This document shows, one piece after another, positions 1 through 7,944 of a stretch of 64,000 nt of DNA. Source of the DNA: Roseobacter sp. CCS2 (GTDB lineage Bacteria; Pseudomonadota; Alphaproteobacteria; Rhodobacterales; Rhodobacteraceae); NCBI RefSeq assembly GCF_000169435.1, contig NZ_AAYB01000001.1:1054001-1118000 (forward strand), read 5' to 3'. Under the pieces are notes generated by a model. That model did no database searches. It was not told where the DNA came from and worked only from the letters and a program-made list of their open reading frames with translations. The first letter of the stretch is position 1; every line of letters begins with the position of its first letter. The position numbers and the translations under genes are program-made.

Positions 1-307
1 GGCCAGCGGCGATGTCCGCTGGAAGTCGCGCAGGCTGTCCGTCCGTTCCAACAACGATGCGCGTCACACCGCGAGTATTGGCCGCCGCGGGCCAATTGAT
101 CTGCCGTGCTGTCACCGAAAAGAACAGATAACCCGGGAACAGTGGCTGCCTGACGGTGCGCAAGCCATAGCGGGCATGTTGTGATACTTCACGCAGTGGC
201 ATCAAAGTCAGAAAACCCTGTCTGGCAAGATGTGTTCTGGCAAGGCTTAAACCATTTGGCTTAAGTTGCAGCACAAACCATCCCAACTTTTCATTCCTAT
301 CGTTCAT
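1..307 (-). CDS. NusG/RfaH-like transcription antitermination protein (3' end outside window)
   Basis: This gene runs off the left edge and is seen only through its first 102 codons. The translation from the ATG at 307 gives a NusG N-terminal (NGN) domain: WFVLQLKPNG at residues 10-19, a long helix with LARTHLARQGF, then PLFPGYLFF at 55-63 and a segment ending in GVTRIV and a Pro-Ala-Leu-Pro-like stretch, all typical of NusG paralogues. Such specialised NusG proteins bind RNA polymerase and let it read through long polysaccharide operons. It lies 114 bases downstream of the tyrosine-kinase gene on the same strand, so it is probably the third gene of that operon and acts on exopolysaccharide genes. 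The KOW domain, if present, is outside the window. Upstream of the start there is only a weak purine-rich stretch as ribosome binding site. Confidence 0.82.
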   Translation of the reverse strand, partial: MNDRNEKLGWFVLQLKPNGLSLARTHLARQGFLTLMPLREVSQHARYGLRTVRQPLFPGYLFFSVTARQINWPAAANTRGVTRIVVGTDGQPARLPADIAAG

Positions 308-421
308 GGATATCCCGTCAGAAATGCGACTCCATCGCAACATGCATGGCTATGTAGCCTTCAACACCTTACAACGATATGATCAAATTCCATAGACTGC
401 GGCCCACAATGTGACACTTGC

Positions 422-2551
422 TCAGGTATCGTAATAGGTTTGATACGTACCATAGCTGTCCCCATACCCGTATCGTTTCATTCCCTTGGGTGATATCTGT
501 CCCAGTACCAAACCAGATACTTTGACCCGGACTTGTTCAAGGGATCGCAGACCATCAAGTACCTGACGATGGGTGCTGTGGTCCCACCGGACGGTATAGA
601 TGGTGGTATCGACCCAACGCCCAATGATCCGGGCGTCGGCAACGGCCAGAACGGGTGGCGTATCGATGATGATGTAATCGTATGCATCCCGCAGACCGTT
701 CAAAAACGTCCCGAACCGTTCTGATGAAAAGATGTCAGCGGCATTTGTCTGCGACTCTTCTCCGAACAGGACATCAAAGTTCATGCCAGGCAATTGCGTG
801 ATTGCCTCATCGAGCCGCACTTCACCAAGCATGACACTGAGGAAACCATGCTTCTCAGGCACACCGAAATAGGTGCTCATCACACGGCGGCGAATATCGC
901 CTTCGACGAGCAAGACCTTTTTGCCCAATCCCGAAAGGTTCAGCGCCAGTGCGATTGATTGGGTCGTTTTGCCCTCACCGGGAACCGATGAGGTCGACAT
1001 GATAATTTTTGGTGGCTTGTCCAGATTTGCCAGCAAAAGCGAGGTTCGCAAGTTACGTACCGCCTCAGCAACACCAGAATTCGGCTTATCTTGCAGGTAC
1101 TGCAGCACCTTTTTGCGGCTTCGTGCGGGGACAAGCGGTATTTGACCGACAACGGCAAAGCCGGTCTTGTCTTCCAGATCTTCCGCCGTCCGGAATGTGT
1201 TTTGGGACAGTTCGCGCAACAGCACCAATCCTGTGCCCACGATGAGGCCAAGGATCATCGAAAACGTCAGAATGACGGCTTTTCGAGGTGCCGATGGCGC
1301 GCTGGGAAGAACGGCGTATGACAAGATCCGGCTTTCGGCCTGTTGTAACCCCTGCTGCACCGATGTTTCCTTCAGCCGGCCAAGAAAGAATTCATAGATC
1401 AGCCGGCTGGCCTCGGTCTCGCGCTGAAGCTGTTGCAACGCGACCAATTCATTCGACTGTGTCGCGATGCTTTGGGTAATTTCGACCATCGACTGCGCAA
1501 CGGTATCGGCCTGTGCGACCGAGCGGTCACGCGCCATCACGGCGCGCGCAAGAATGGTGGCAAAGCGCGTCTGAAACTGGTTTTCAATCGCAGCTGTATC
1601 ATTTGTTGCCGCAAGCTGACGCAGGGCCGTGTCGTTGGCAACCGCAGCCATCTGCAGCAGATCACCGGAATCAAAGGCAGCATTCAATGCGGCGACGCGG
1701 GCCACGTTCGCGGCAACCTCTGCATCAATACCTGCCTGCCGGTCGCGCAGATCTTTCAGTTGACGGTTCAGACCAACAAGCCCTTCGGGGCTGATCAGAT
1801 CAGTGTTGCTACTAAATTCCTTCAGTTGGTTTTCGCTGGCCTCCAGCTCAATCTGAAGCTCAGCAACCCGATCAGTCAGCCACTCAGTGGCCTCGGCCGT
1901 CTTTTCAAACTTCAAAACGATCTGGTCTTCGACATAAAGTTCGGCAAGGCGGTTTGCCATTGCAGCCGATTTCGCCGGGTTTTCAGTGACGACAGAAATG
2001 TTGAAGACGTAGCTTTGGCGTACATTAGACACTGATATTTGTTCAAGCACCGCATCTACAACTGAATCGCGAATAGCCTCATTCGATTGCAACAAGTTGC
2101 CTGCGGGCTGCCCAAAGATGTTTTCGCGTATCGCATCTGCCATCGCACCCAAAGAATACCACGTCTCATCGGTCAATGTGCTATTGAACTCAGGATCCGC
2201 AACAAGGTTCAGATCATCAACCAGTTTGCCCATCAGGCGGCGCGACCGCAGTACTTCAACCTCGGTATTGATCGTGATCTGATCACCGGACAGGCCGGAC
2301 ATCACACTGTCAATATCGACAATCTGTTCTTGCCGGCTTTCCAACGCAACCGACGCCGTCGTCGTGTAAACCGGCGTGGCTACACCGAATGCATAATAAC
2401 CGCCGGCGACAAGCGCGATTACTGCACTTAAAATGATCCATAGCTTGCCGCGCCACAACGTCCCGATTAGAGCGCCAAGATCAATCTCATCATCTTCTGA
2501 AGGTATGACAACCTGCATGCCCTTGGTCATGTCGTGGGAATGGCGTGTCAT
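422..2551 (-). CDS. Wzc/ExoP-type polysaccharide co-polymerase and tyrosine autokinase
   Basis: Inner-membrane protein that controls chain length and export of an exopolysaccharide and phosphorylates itself on tyrosine (BY-kinase). A Wzz domain lies between two membrane helices (about residues 36-54 and 420-440), with long coiled-coil stretches in the periplasmic part. The cytoplasmic kinase domain has a Walker A motif SSVPGEGKTT near residue 520 and a second Walker motif YIIIDTPPV near 620. The tail is a tyrosine cluster, YGYGDSYGTYQTYYDT, the expected autophosphorylation site. I start it at the ATG at 2551, preceded by AGAAGG, rather than at an upstream start without a clear ribosome site; this gives 709 residues. 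It sits between the PPP phosphatase gene and the NusG-like gene on the same strand, and diverges from the Wza-like gene. Confidence 0.93.
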   Translation of the reverse strand: MTRHSHDMTKGMQVVIPSEDDEIDLGALIGTLWRGKLWIILSAVIALVAGGYYAFGVATPVYTTTASVALESRQEQIVDIDSVMSGLSGDQITINTEVEVLRSRRLMGKLVDDLNLVADPEFNSTLTDETWYSLGAMADAIRENIFGQPAGNLLQSNEAIRDSVVDAVLEQISVSNVRQSYVFNISVVTENPAKSAAMANRLAELYVEDQIVLKFEKTAEATEWLTDRVAELQIELEASENQLKEFSSNTDLISPEGLVGLNRQLKDLRDRQAGIDAEVAANVARVAALNAAFDSGDLLQMAAVANDTALRQLAATNDTAAIENQFQTRFATILARAVMARDRSVAQADTVAQSMVEITQSIATQSNELVALQQLQRETEASRLIYEFFLGRLKETSVQQGLQQAESRILSYAVLPSAPSAPRKAVILTFSMILGLIVGTGLVLLRELSQNTFRTAEDLEDKTGFAVVGQIPLVPARSRKKVLQYLQDKPNSGVAEAVRNLRTSLLLANLDKPPKIIMSTSSVPGEGKTTQSIALALNLSGLGKKVLLVEGDIRRRVMSTYFGVPEKHGFLSVMLGEVRLDEAITQLPGMNFDVLFGEESQTNAADIFSSERFGTFLNGLRDAYDYIIIDTPPVLAVADARIIGRWVDTTIYTVRWDHSTHRQVLDGLRSLEQVRVKVSGLVLGQISPKGMKRYGYGDSYGTYQTYYDT

Positions 2552-2690
2552 ATTGAACCTTCTGGCTGCATTCGCTTTCAAACGCGCTGCGCATGACCAA
2601 CCACTGTTGGCGCGCACGCAGGCGTGGCCCAGAGATCATTCAGTAAGGTTAATATTTCGCAAAAATTTACGGTCCGGCCGCAGTGTTATT

Positions 2691-3476
2691 CTACGTCTGC
2701 TTCGGCAAAGACTGGACAAAGCTGCAATGATCCTCAGCGATGTAAACCGCTGTCAAACATCCGGTTCTGTAAGCGCCGGTATCAACCGCAATGCGGCTAT
2801 TGCGATTTATGGGCGTATCAACTGTCGTGTGTCCGTGCACGACACAAAGATCGTCCTGTCGCGGCGTCGTCAAAAAATCCGCATGCCCCCAAAGCAACGT
2901 TTTTTTCCGCTGAGCAGTCGGTGCTTTGGCGGGGTCGAATGCCGCGTGAACGCACCACATATTTCCACTGTTCCAAGACAAAGGCAGATCGCGCAACCAT
3001 GCGGTCATCTCAGGGCCTAACCGCTGCTCAAGCGTATGCGACACATCTACCACATCATCCGGCGCGGTCTGTGCTGACAGACCTTTGATCCCATAACTGT
3101 CTAAGGTTGCTACACCACCATTGCGTAACCAGATGCCACCGCGACCCAAAGGGTCATCAATGAAATCCAACATCATCCGCTCATGATTTCCCATCAAGCA
3201 GACAAACTGGTCAGGACGCCCAGTCGTCATGTCAAAAAGTCTTTCAAGCGTGCTGGCCGCATCTGGCCCTCGGTCAACGTAATCACCCAGAAAAATAACG
3301 GGTTGATCTTTGTCAGGGTTTATTTTGAAAACCACTTCATCCAGTAAATCCAACCGTCCGTGAATATCGCCAACGGCATAAAACGGCTGTTCGGGTTTCA
3401 AGGTGTTGTGCGTCGTCCGGTTCTGATCACGCTCTCCTCCACGTTTGCGCAAGAACCGTGGCAGAAATTGGCGCAT
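2691..3476 (-). CDS. PPP-family serine/threonine (metallo)phosphatase
   Basis: Cytoplasmic metallophosphoesterase of the PPP type, 261 residues. All the metal-binding motifs are present in order: GDIHG at about 36-40, GDYVDRG near 65, GNHE near 97, and a late HGHT near 216. Family members remove phosphate from Ser/Thr (some also Tyr) residues or cleave diadenosine tetraphosphate; the substrate cannot be read from sequence. The ATG at 3476 has AAAGGACAG about 8 bases upstream. It is the first gene of a probable phosphatase, tyrosine kinase, NusG-like operon, so a role in reversing phosphorylation in exopolysaccharide control is a fair inference, although the usual partner of Wzc kinases is a low-molecular-weight tyrosine phosphatase and not this family. 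Confidence 0.88.
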   Translation of the reverse strand: MRQFLPRFLRKRGGERDQNRTTHNTLKPEQPFYAVGDIHGRLDLLDEVVFKINPDKDQPVIFLGDYVDRGPDAASTLERLFDMTTGRPDQFVCLMGNHERMMLDFIDDPLGRGGIWLRNGGVATLDSYGIKGLSAQTAPDDVVDVSHTLEQRLGPEMTAWLRDLPLSWNSGNMWCVHAAFDPAKAPTAQRKKTLLWGHADFLTTPRQDDLCVVHGHTTVDTPINRNSRIAVDTGAYRTGCLTAVYIAEDHCSFVQSLPKQT

Positions 3477-3788
3477 AAGATTTCTGTCCTTTAAGTTGTA
3501 TCAACGATCAGTCGGACCACCACATAACATGTGTTTTCCAAATTCAATCGAAATTGTCACATAGAACAGTGCAACCTTCGTAATCCACGCAGGCCGCTGG
3601 CCAGTCTTACCACATGCCCGAAGCTGCACATCGTTAAGACGATCTTTCCTAAGTTCATACAATTTTAACGAAAATGGACGTATCCCTGACTCAAAAGGGC
3701 GGTCGCACAGCGATAAATCAGCCGCCGCTATGTTGCTTTGTTTGGCGTGGCGCAATTTTCTCAAAACACTTGTCTCTGGGGAACATAA
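3477..3788. promoter_or_regulatory. Divergent intergenic region between phosphatase and wza-like genes
   Basis: This 312-base gap separates two divergent genes and must hold both promoters. It contains an inverted repeat TCGTTAA (3631-3637) / TTAACGA (3665-3671), and the left arm is itself part of a compact palindrome ATCGT-TAAG-ACGAT (3630-3643), which looks like a regulator site. A reading frame across 3501-3764 on the minus strand shows no recognisable protein and I do not call it. I could not fix a -10/-35 pair with confidence. Confidence 0.4.
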
Positions 3789-5147
3789 TTGAAGGTTTTA
3801 ATGCGACGATGCTGCTTGGGCATCCTAACTTTGGTGATGCTAAGTGCATGCGGTGCAGCCTATATTTCGCCGCAGGTCAAAGCGGATGATGGCAAGGTCC
3901 GCATAGTCCCGCTAACCAGTGAATCCGTTTTGATTGCGAACCGCGACACCCGCACCCCAGACCAGATACCAGATGTGTTTTTCCGTACGGCTGGCAGCCC
4001 ATCAGCTATGCGCGGCGCCGGTGCAGCGCCACCACCCAGCTTGACCGAACAAAGACGTCCCGCAACCTTGGACACACGACCGCCGCCCAATACTGCACCC
4101 GGCCCATACCGCATTGGGGTTGGTGATGTCTTGCTGTTGGCAACACCGTCGTCCGGTGGCACTGTCGAAGAACTCAGCGGTCTTTTGGCAGCGCAGAACA
4201 GTCGCGAAGGCTATACCGTTCAAGATGACGGCGCGATCGCGGTGCCCGATGTGGGCCGTATCATGCTGGCGGGGCTGACGCTGGAAGAGGCAGAAGCACA
4301 GCTTTTCCAAAGCCTTGTCGAAAACAGAATTGACCCGACCTTCAGCCTTGAGATCGCGGAATTCAATTCTAAACGGGTTTCGGTTGGTGGCGCTGTCGGA
4401 AAACCGGCCGTCGTGCCAATTGCCTTGACGCCCTTGTTTCTGGACGAGGCTATCGCCCTGTCAGGTGGGATCGCGACACCGGACATCGACTTTGCCTCGA
4501 TCCGCGTATACCGGGATGGCGTCTTGTATCAGATTCCACTGGTCGCATATCTACGCGACCCCGGCCTGCAAAAGACGCGGCTGCTTGCGGGTGACAGTAT
4601 CTTTGTTGACACCGCGTTTGAGCTTGAAAGAGCGCAAGCCTATTTTGCAGAGCAAATCACCCTGGCCCAGTTCCGGCAGCAAGGGCGCGTGCAGGCCTTG
4701 GCCGAATTGACTGCCGAGGTAGAGTTGCGACGCGCGGCCCTTATTGAGGCGCGCAATAATTTTCGGGAAAAGGTTGAACTTGACGCCGTCGCCCGCGACT
4801 TTGTCTATCTGACGGGCGAAGTGACCCAACCCGGTCGTTTTCCCTTGCCATTCGGGCGACAGGCCACGCTTGCCGATGCCCTTTTTGCCGAAGGTGGCTT
4901 TTCAAGCGAAACCGGCAACCCCGGTCAGATCTACGTGCTCCGCAGTTCAAGCGAAGACATCAGGGCAGTTACCGCATGGCATCTGGATGCAGCAAACGTG
5001 ACTAACCTGCTGCTTGCAACGCGGATGAACCTGCTGCCCAACGATATACTATTCATCGCCGAACAACCCGTGACGCGTTGGAACCGGGTTGTGCAACAAC
5101 TTGTACCGTCGCTTGTCACAACAGGCGCGGGGATCGCAACGAACTAG
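3789..5147 (+). CDS. Wza-type polysaccharide export outer-membrane lipoprotein
   Basis: Outer-membrane export channel for exopolysaccharide, working with the Wzc-like kinase encoded divergently. The N-terminus is a lipoprotein signal with lipobox LSAC, cysteine at residue 21. A poly-export domain (about 105-190) is followed by two SLBB-like ligand-binding segments (about 190-270 and 335-410) separated by an unusually long, charged helical stretch rich in Glu, Arg and Ala (about 280-330). At 452 residues it is somewhat longer than the classic Wza. Two starts are possible: TTG at 3789 with GGGGAA six bases upstream, or ATG at 3801 with GAAGG five bases upstream; both keep the lipobox. The last part reads into a short C-terminal region without a further membrane helix. 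Confidence 0.88.
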   Translation: MKVLMRRCCLGILTLVMLSACGAAYISPQVKADDGKVRIVPLTSESVLIANRDTRTPDQIPDVFFRTAGSPSAMRGAGAAPPPSLTEQRRPATLDTRPPPNTAPGPYRIGVGDVLLLATPSSGGTVEELSGLLAAQNSREGYTVQDDGAIAVPDVGRIMLAGLTLEEAEAQLFQSLVENRIDPTFSLEIAEFNSKRVSVGGAVGKPAVVPIALTPLFLDEAIALSGGIATPDIDFASIRVYRDGVLYQIPLVAYLRDPGLQKTRLLAGDSIFVDTAFELERAQAYFAEQITLAQFRQQGRVQALAELTAEVELRRAALIEARNNFREKVELDAVARDFVYLTGEVTQPGRFPLPFGRQATLADALFAEGGFSSETGNPGQIYVLRSSSEDIRAVTAWHLDAANVTNLLLATRMNLLPNDILFIAEQPVTRWNRVVQQLVPSLVTTGAGIATN

Positions 5148-5171
5148 CGCCCCAACAAGCCTGCATGAACG

Positions 5172-6053
5172 CTAGAGCAGCCCATTTGGCAGCGGCTGCT
5201 CGTTCGCTGTATCCACCCGGCGGAACCATAAGGTTACCATGGTCGATGTGATCACGATGAACAGCGAATAAAGCACAGGAACGGCCATGATGGCCTGCGC
5301 TTCTGTTCCCGCAAATGTGAAAGCGATAATCGCAATGGCCAGCGGCCCATTCTGAATGCCCGTCTCAAGCGCCACCGTACGCGCATTGCGCGGATGCAAC
5401 CGCAGCAAAACCGAAAAACCATAGCCCAACGCAAATCCAAAAAGCCCCAGCACAATCGCGCCAAAGTAGGTGGCCCATGTCGTTGTCAGCAAGAATTCCC
5501 AATTCCGCGGAATCCAGGACACAATCAGGAACAGAATAAAGAAGATCGCAAGCATCGACCCCATAAACTCTGTCACTGCGCCGACATTTGCGTTGAGTTT
5601 GCGTAGCACCATCCCAATGGCGACAGGCACCAACAGCAGCACCAACGTCGCGATGATATTTTCGCGCGGGATATCAAGATCAAGGGCCCCGGCGTAAAGC
5701 ACCAAAACAACAGGGATCAGAATAACGCCAAAAACGGTTGAGGTCACCGTCATCAATACCGACAGCGCGAGATTACCCTTTGAAAAATAGGCAAAAATAT
5801 TTGATGTCGTCCCACCGGGCATACAGGCCATGATCAGGATACCGATCTTGATTGTGTCTGACACAGGCAACGTCGTTGCCAGCACAAAGCCAATCAGCGG
5901 CATGAACCCATATTGCGACACAACGCCAATCATCAGGCCATATGGCCGTTTTAAAGCAAGCGTAAAGTCACGCGGTGTCAGTGATGCGCCCATGCCCAAC
6001 ATGATCACAAAAATCATCAGCGCCAGAATGGCCTGTTCAAGTGGTCCAACCAT
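5172..6053 (-). CDS. Bile acid:sodium symporter (BASS) family transporter
   Basis: Inner-membrane sodium-coupled carrier, 293 residues, with nine to ten hydrophobic segments filling almost the whole chain. The family hallmarks CMPGGTTSN (about residue 80) and ETGIQNGPLA (about 235) in the two crossing helices are present. BASS members carry bile acids, pantothenate, 2-oxo acids or other organic anions. Its ATG at 6053 overlaps the TAA of the upstream acyl-CoA ligase gene (TAATG), so the two are translationally coupled; an organic-acid substrate that is then activated with CoA would fit, but this is inference. It converges on the wza-like gene with a 24-base gap and no clear terminator. Confidence 0.9.
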   Translation of the reverse strand: MVGPLEQAILALMIFVIMLGMGASLTPRDFTLALKRPYGLMIGVVSQYGFMPLIGFVLATTLPVSDTIKIGILIMACMPGGTTSNIFAYFSKGNLALSVLMTVTSTVFGVILIPVVLVLYAGALDLDIPRENIIATLVLLLVPVAIGMVLRKLNANVGAVTEFMGSMLAIFFILFLIVSWIPRNWEFLLTTTWATYFGAIVLGLFGFALGYGFSVLLRLHPRNARTVALETGIQNGPLAIAIIAFTFAGTEAQAIMAVPVLYSLFIVITSTMVTLWFRRVDTANEQPLPNGLL

Positions 6054-7774
6054 TATGCGTTCTCCACTTTGGCTTGTTCTTCGGCCCGCAGATCTTTGCG
6101 CAGGATCTTTCCGACATTCGATTTCGGCAACTCATCGCGGAATTCGACCGCTTTGGGCACCTTATAGGCCGTCAAATGTTCCTTGCAGTACGCGCGCATC
6201 GCGTCTTTATCCAAGGTGTCATCCCGTTTCACGATAAAGGCCTTCACCGCTTCGCCTGACGCGCCGTCCGGCACGCCGATCACTGCCACCTCTTCAACGC
6301 CGGGATGGGCGGCAATCGTGTCTTCGATTTCATTGGGATAAACGTTGAAACCGGACACAAGGATCATATCCTTTTTGCGATCAACAACCCGGAAATACCC
6401 ATCGTCATCCATGACACCGATGTCACCGGTTAACAGCCACCCATTCTGGATCGTCTTTCCGGTTTCTTCAGGTTTGTTCCAATAGCCCTTCATGATCTGC
6501 GGACCCTTCGCAATCAGCTCACCCGGTTCCCCTTGGGGTACATCTGCACCGTCTTCATCGACACATTTTACTTCGGTCCCCGGAACCGGCACGCCAATCG
6601 AATTCAGGCGGGTCTTGCCATAGGGATTAAAGGTCAACACGGGCGAGGATTCAGTCAGCCCATACCCTTCCAAAACCGGCTTGCCGGTCACCTCTTCCCA
6701 GCGTTCGGCGACAATACCTTGCAAGGCCATGCCGCCCGCAGATGCAAATTTCAGATGCTTGGGTGGTGTGTCCTGAAACCAGATTTCCCCGTTTAGACCG
6801 TTGAACAAGGTGTTCACGCCGCTCACCCAAGTGATTTTATAATTTTCGAACGCGCGCTTGAGGTTGCTTAATGGTCGTGGGTTTGGGATTAGAATATTAT
6901 GCGCGCCCTGCGAATACATGCCTAGAAAATTCACTGTAAAGGCAAAGACGTGATAAAGCGGCAAGGCGGTCAGGGCGACTTCACGCCCCTTCTCAAACTG
7001 CTCAATCAGTTCCATTGTTTGTTCCATATTCATCAGAATATTGGTGTGGGTCAGCATCGCGCCCTTGGACACACCCGTTGTGCCGCCCGTGTACTGAAGG
7101 CAAGCGACATCATCAGGATCAATGGTCGCGCGATAGGTCTGTAATGCGTTATGTGTTTCGGCGTGCTTGGCACGCCCGGCTTTTACGGCCTCTGGCAGGC
7201 GCATGTGCGGGGTCGCGATCGGTTTAATCGTCTTGTCCCAATATTTCTGGACCAACCCCACAATACCGCGCGGCATTGCCGGGAAATATTCCGCCACCCG
7301 TGTGACAATCACATTTGGGATCGGATAGTCTTGCATTGCCTCGACCAGTTTGTCGGCAAACATATCGACCACGACAATGGCGGCAGGTTCGGCATCGGCA
7401 AACTGCTTGGCCATTTCCTCTGCGGTGTAAAGCGGATTGACGTTGACCAAAACGCAGCCCGCTTTGAACACGGCCATTGCAGCAATCGGATAAGCCAGGC
7501 AGTTTGGCACCTGAATGGCGACGCGATCACCGGTTTTCAGCCCGGCAACTTCGCGGAAATAGACCGCCAGCGCATCTGACATCTCATCTGCCTGATGGTA
7601 CGTCAGCGTGCCGTTCATCCCGTTGGGCAGGCAAGTGGTGAACGCGGGCCGGTCGCCGTAAAGTTCGGCCATGGCTGTGATGAAACCACCAATCGTGCGA
7701 TGTGCAGGGGCGTCAATCGTCTTGCGAACGGACGGGCCATAAAAAGCGGTCCATGGGCGGGTCTGATCTGTCAA
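6053..7774 (-). CDS. fadD: Long-chain fatty acid-CoA ligase (FadD type)
   Basis: AMP-forming acyl-CoA synthetase of 573 residues. The phosphate-binding loop YTGGTTGVSKGA is at about 226-238, followed by EGYGLTESSP (A5 core), GWLLTGDIG, and the C-terminal KDMILVSGFNVYPNEIE and a late lysine in SNVGKILRKDLR, the order found in FadD proteins. It activates fatty acids for beta-oxidation or membrane lipid use; a peripheral membrane location is usual. The start appears to be TTG at 7774, supported by a strong GGGAGGA about six bases upstream; no better ATG is nearby. It is the first gene of a two-gene unit with the BASS transporter and diverges from the membrane alpha/beta hydrolase gene. Confidence 0.92.
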   Translation of the reverse strand: MTDQTRPWTAFYGPSVRKTIDAPAHRTIGGFITAMAELYGDRPAFTTCLPNGMNGTLTYHQADEMSDALAVYFREVAGLKTGDRVAIQVPNCLAYPIAAMAVFKAGCVLVNVNPLYTAEEMAKQFADAEPAAIVVVDMFADKLVEAMQDYPIPNVIVTRVAEYFPAMPRGIVGLVQKYWDKTIKPIATPHMRLPEAVKAGRAKHAETHNALQTYRATIDPDDVACLQYTGGTTGVSKGAMLTHTNILMNMEQTMELIEQFEKGREVALTALPLYHVFAFTVNFLGMYSQGAHNILIPNPRPLSNLKRAFENYKITWVSGVNTLFNGLNGEIWFQDTPPKHLKFASAGGMALQGIVAERWEEVTGKPVLEGYGLTESSPVLTFNPYGKTRLNSIGVPVPGTEVKCVDEDGADVPQGEPGELIAKGPQIMKGYWNKPEETGKTIQNGWLLTGDIGVMDDDGYFRVVDRKKDMILVSGFNVYPNEIEDTIAAHPGVEEVAVIGVPDGASGEAVKAFIVKRDDTLDKDAMRAYCKEHLTAYKVPKAVEFRDELPKSNVGKILRKDLRAEEQAKVENA

Positions 7775-7944
7775 TGGCTTCCTCCCAAAAGCGTTCAGGA
7801 TACTCTAGCCAGTCTGATCGCTTTGTGAAGGAAAACAGTAGACATGCACAATATAACCCTACGTTCATGTGTGTTGATCAAAACCAACCGAAGGGTCGCC
7901 TTACAAAACCCGGTATTGTCCTTAACTGCGGAGCATGTGCTGAC

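Noticed and set aside
1433..2035. Long plus-strand frame opposite the tyrosine kinase gene
   Set aside because: It is a shadow of a real gene on the other strand with no protein pattern of its own; the same holds for the many other antisense frames.
3501..3764. Open frame of 87 codons in the phosphatase/wza gap
   Set aside because: No recognisable protein pattern, poor ribosome site, and it fills the expected promoter region of two divergent genes.
7702..7944. N-terminal extension of the membrane hydrolase frame
   Set aside because: It overlaps the divergent ligase gene and encodes polar, unconserved-looking sequence; the later GTG or ATG directly before the signal-anchor helix is more likely.
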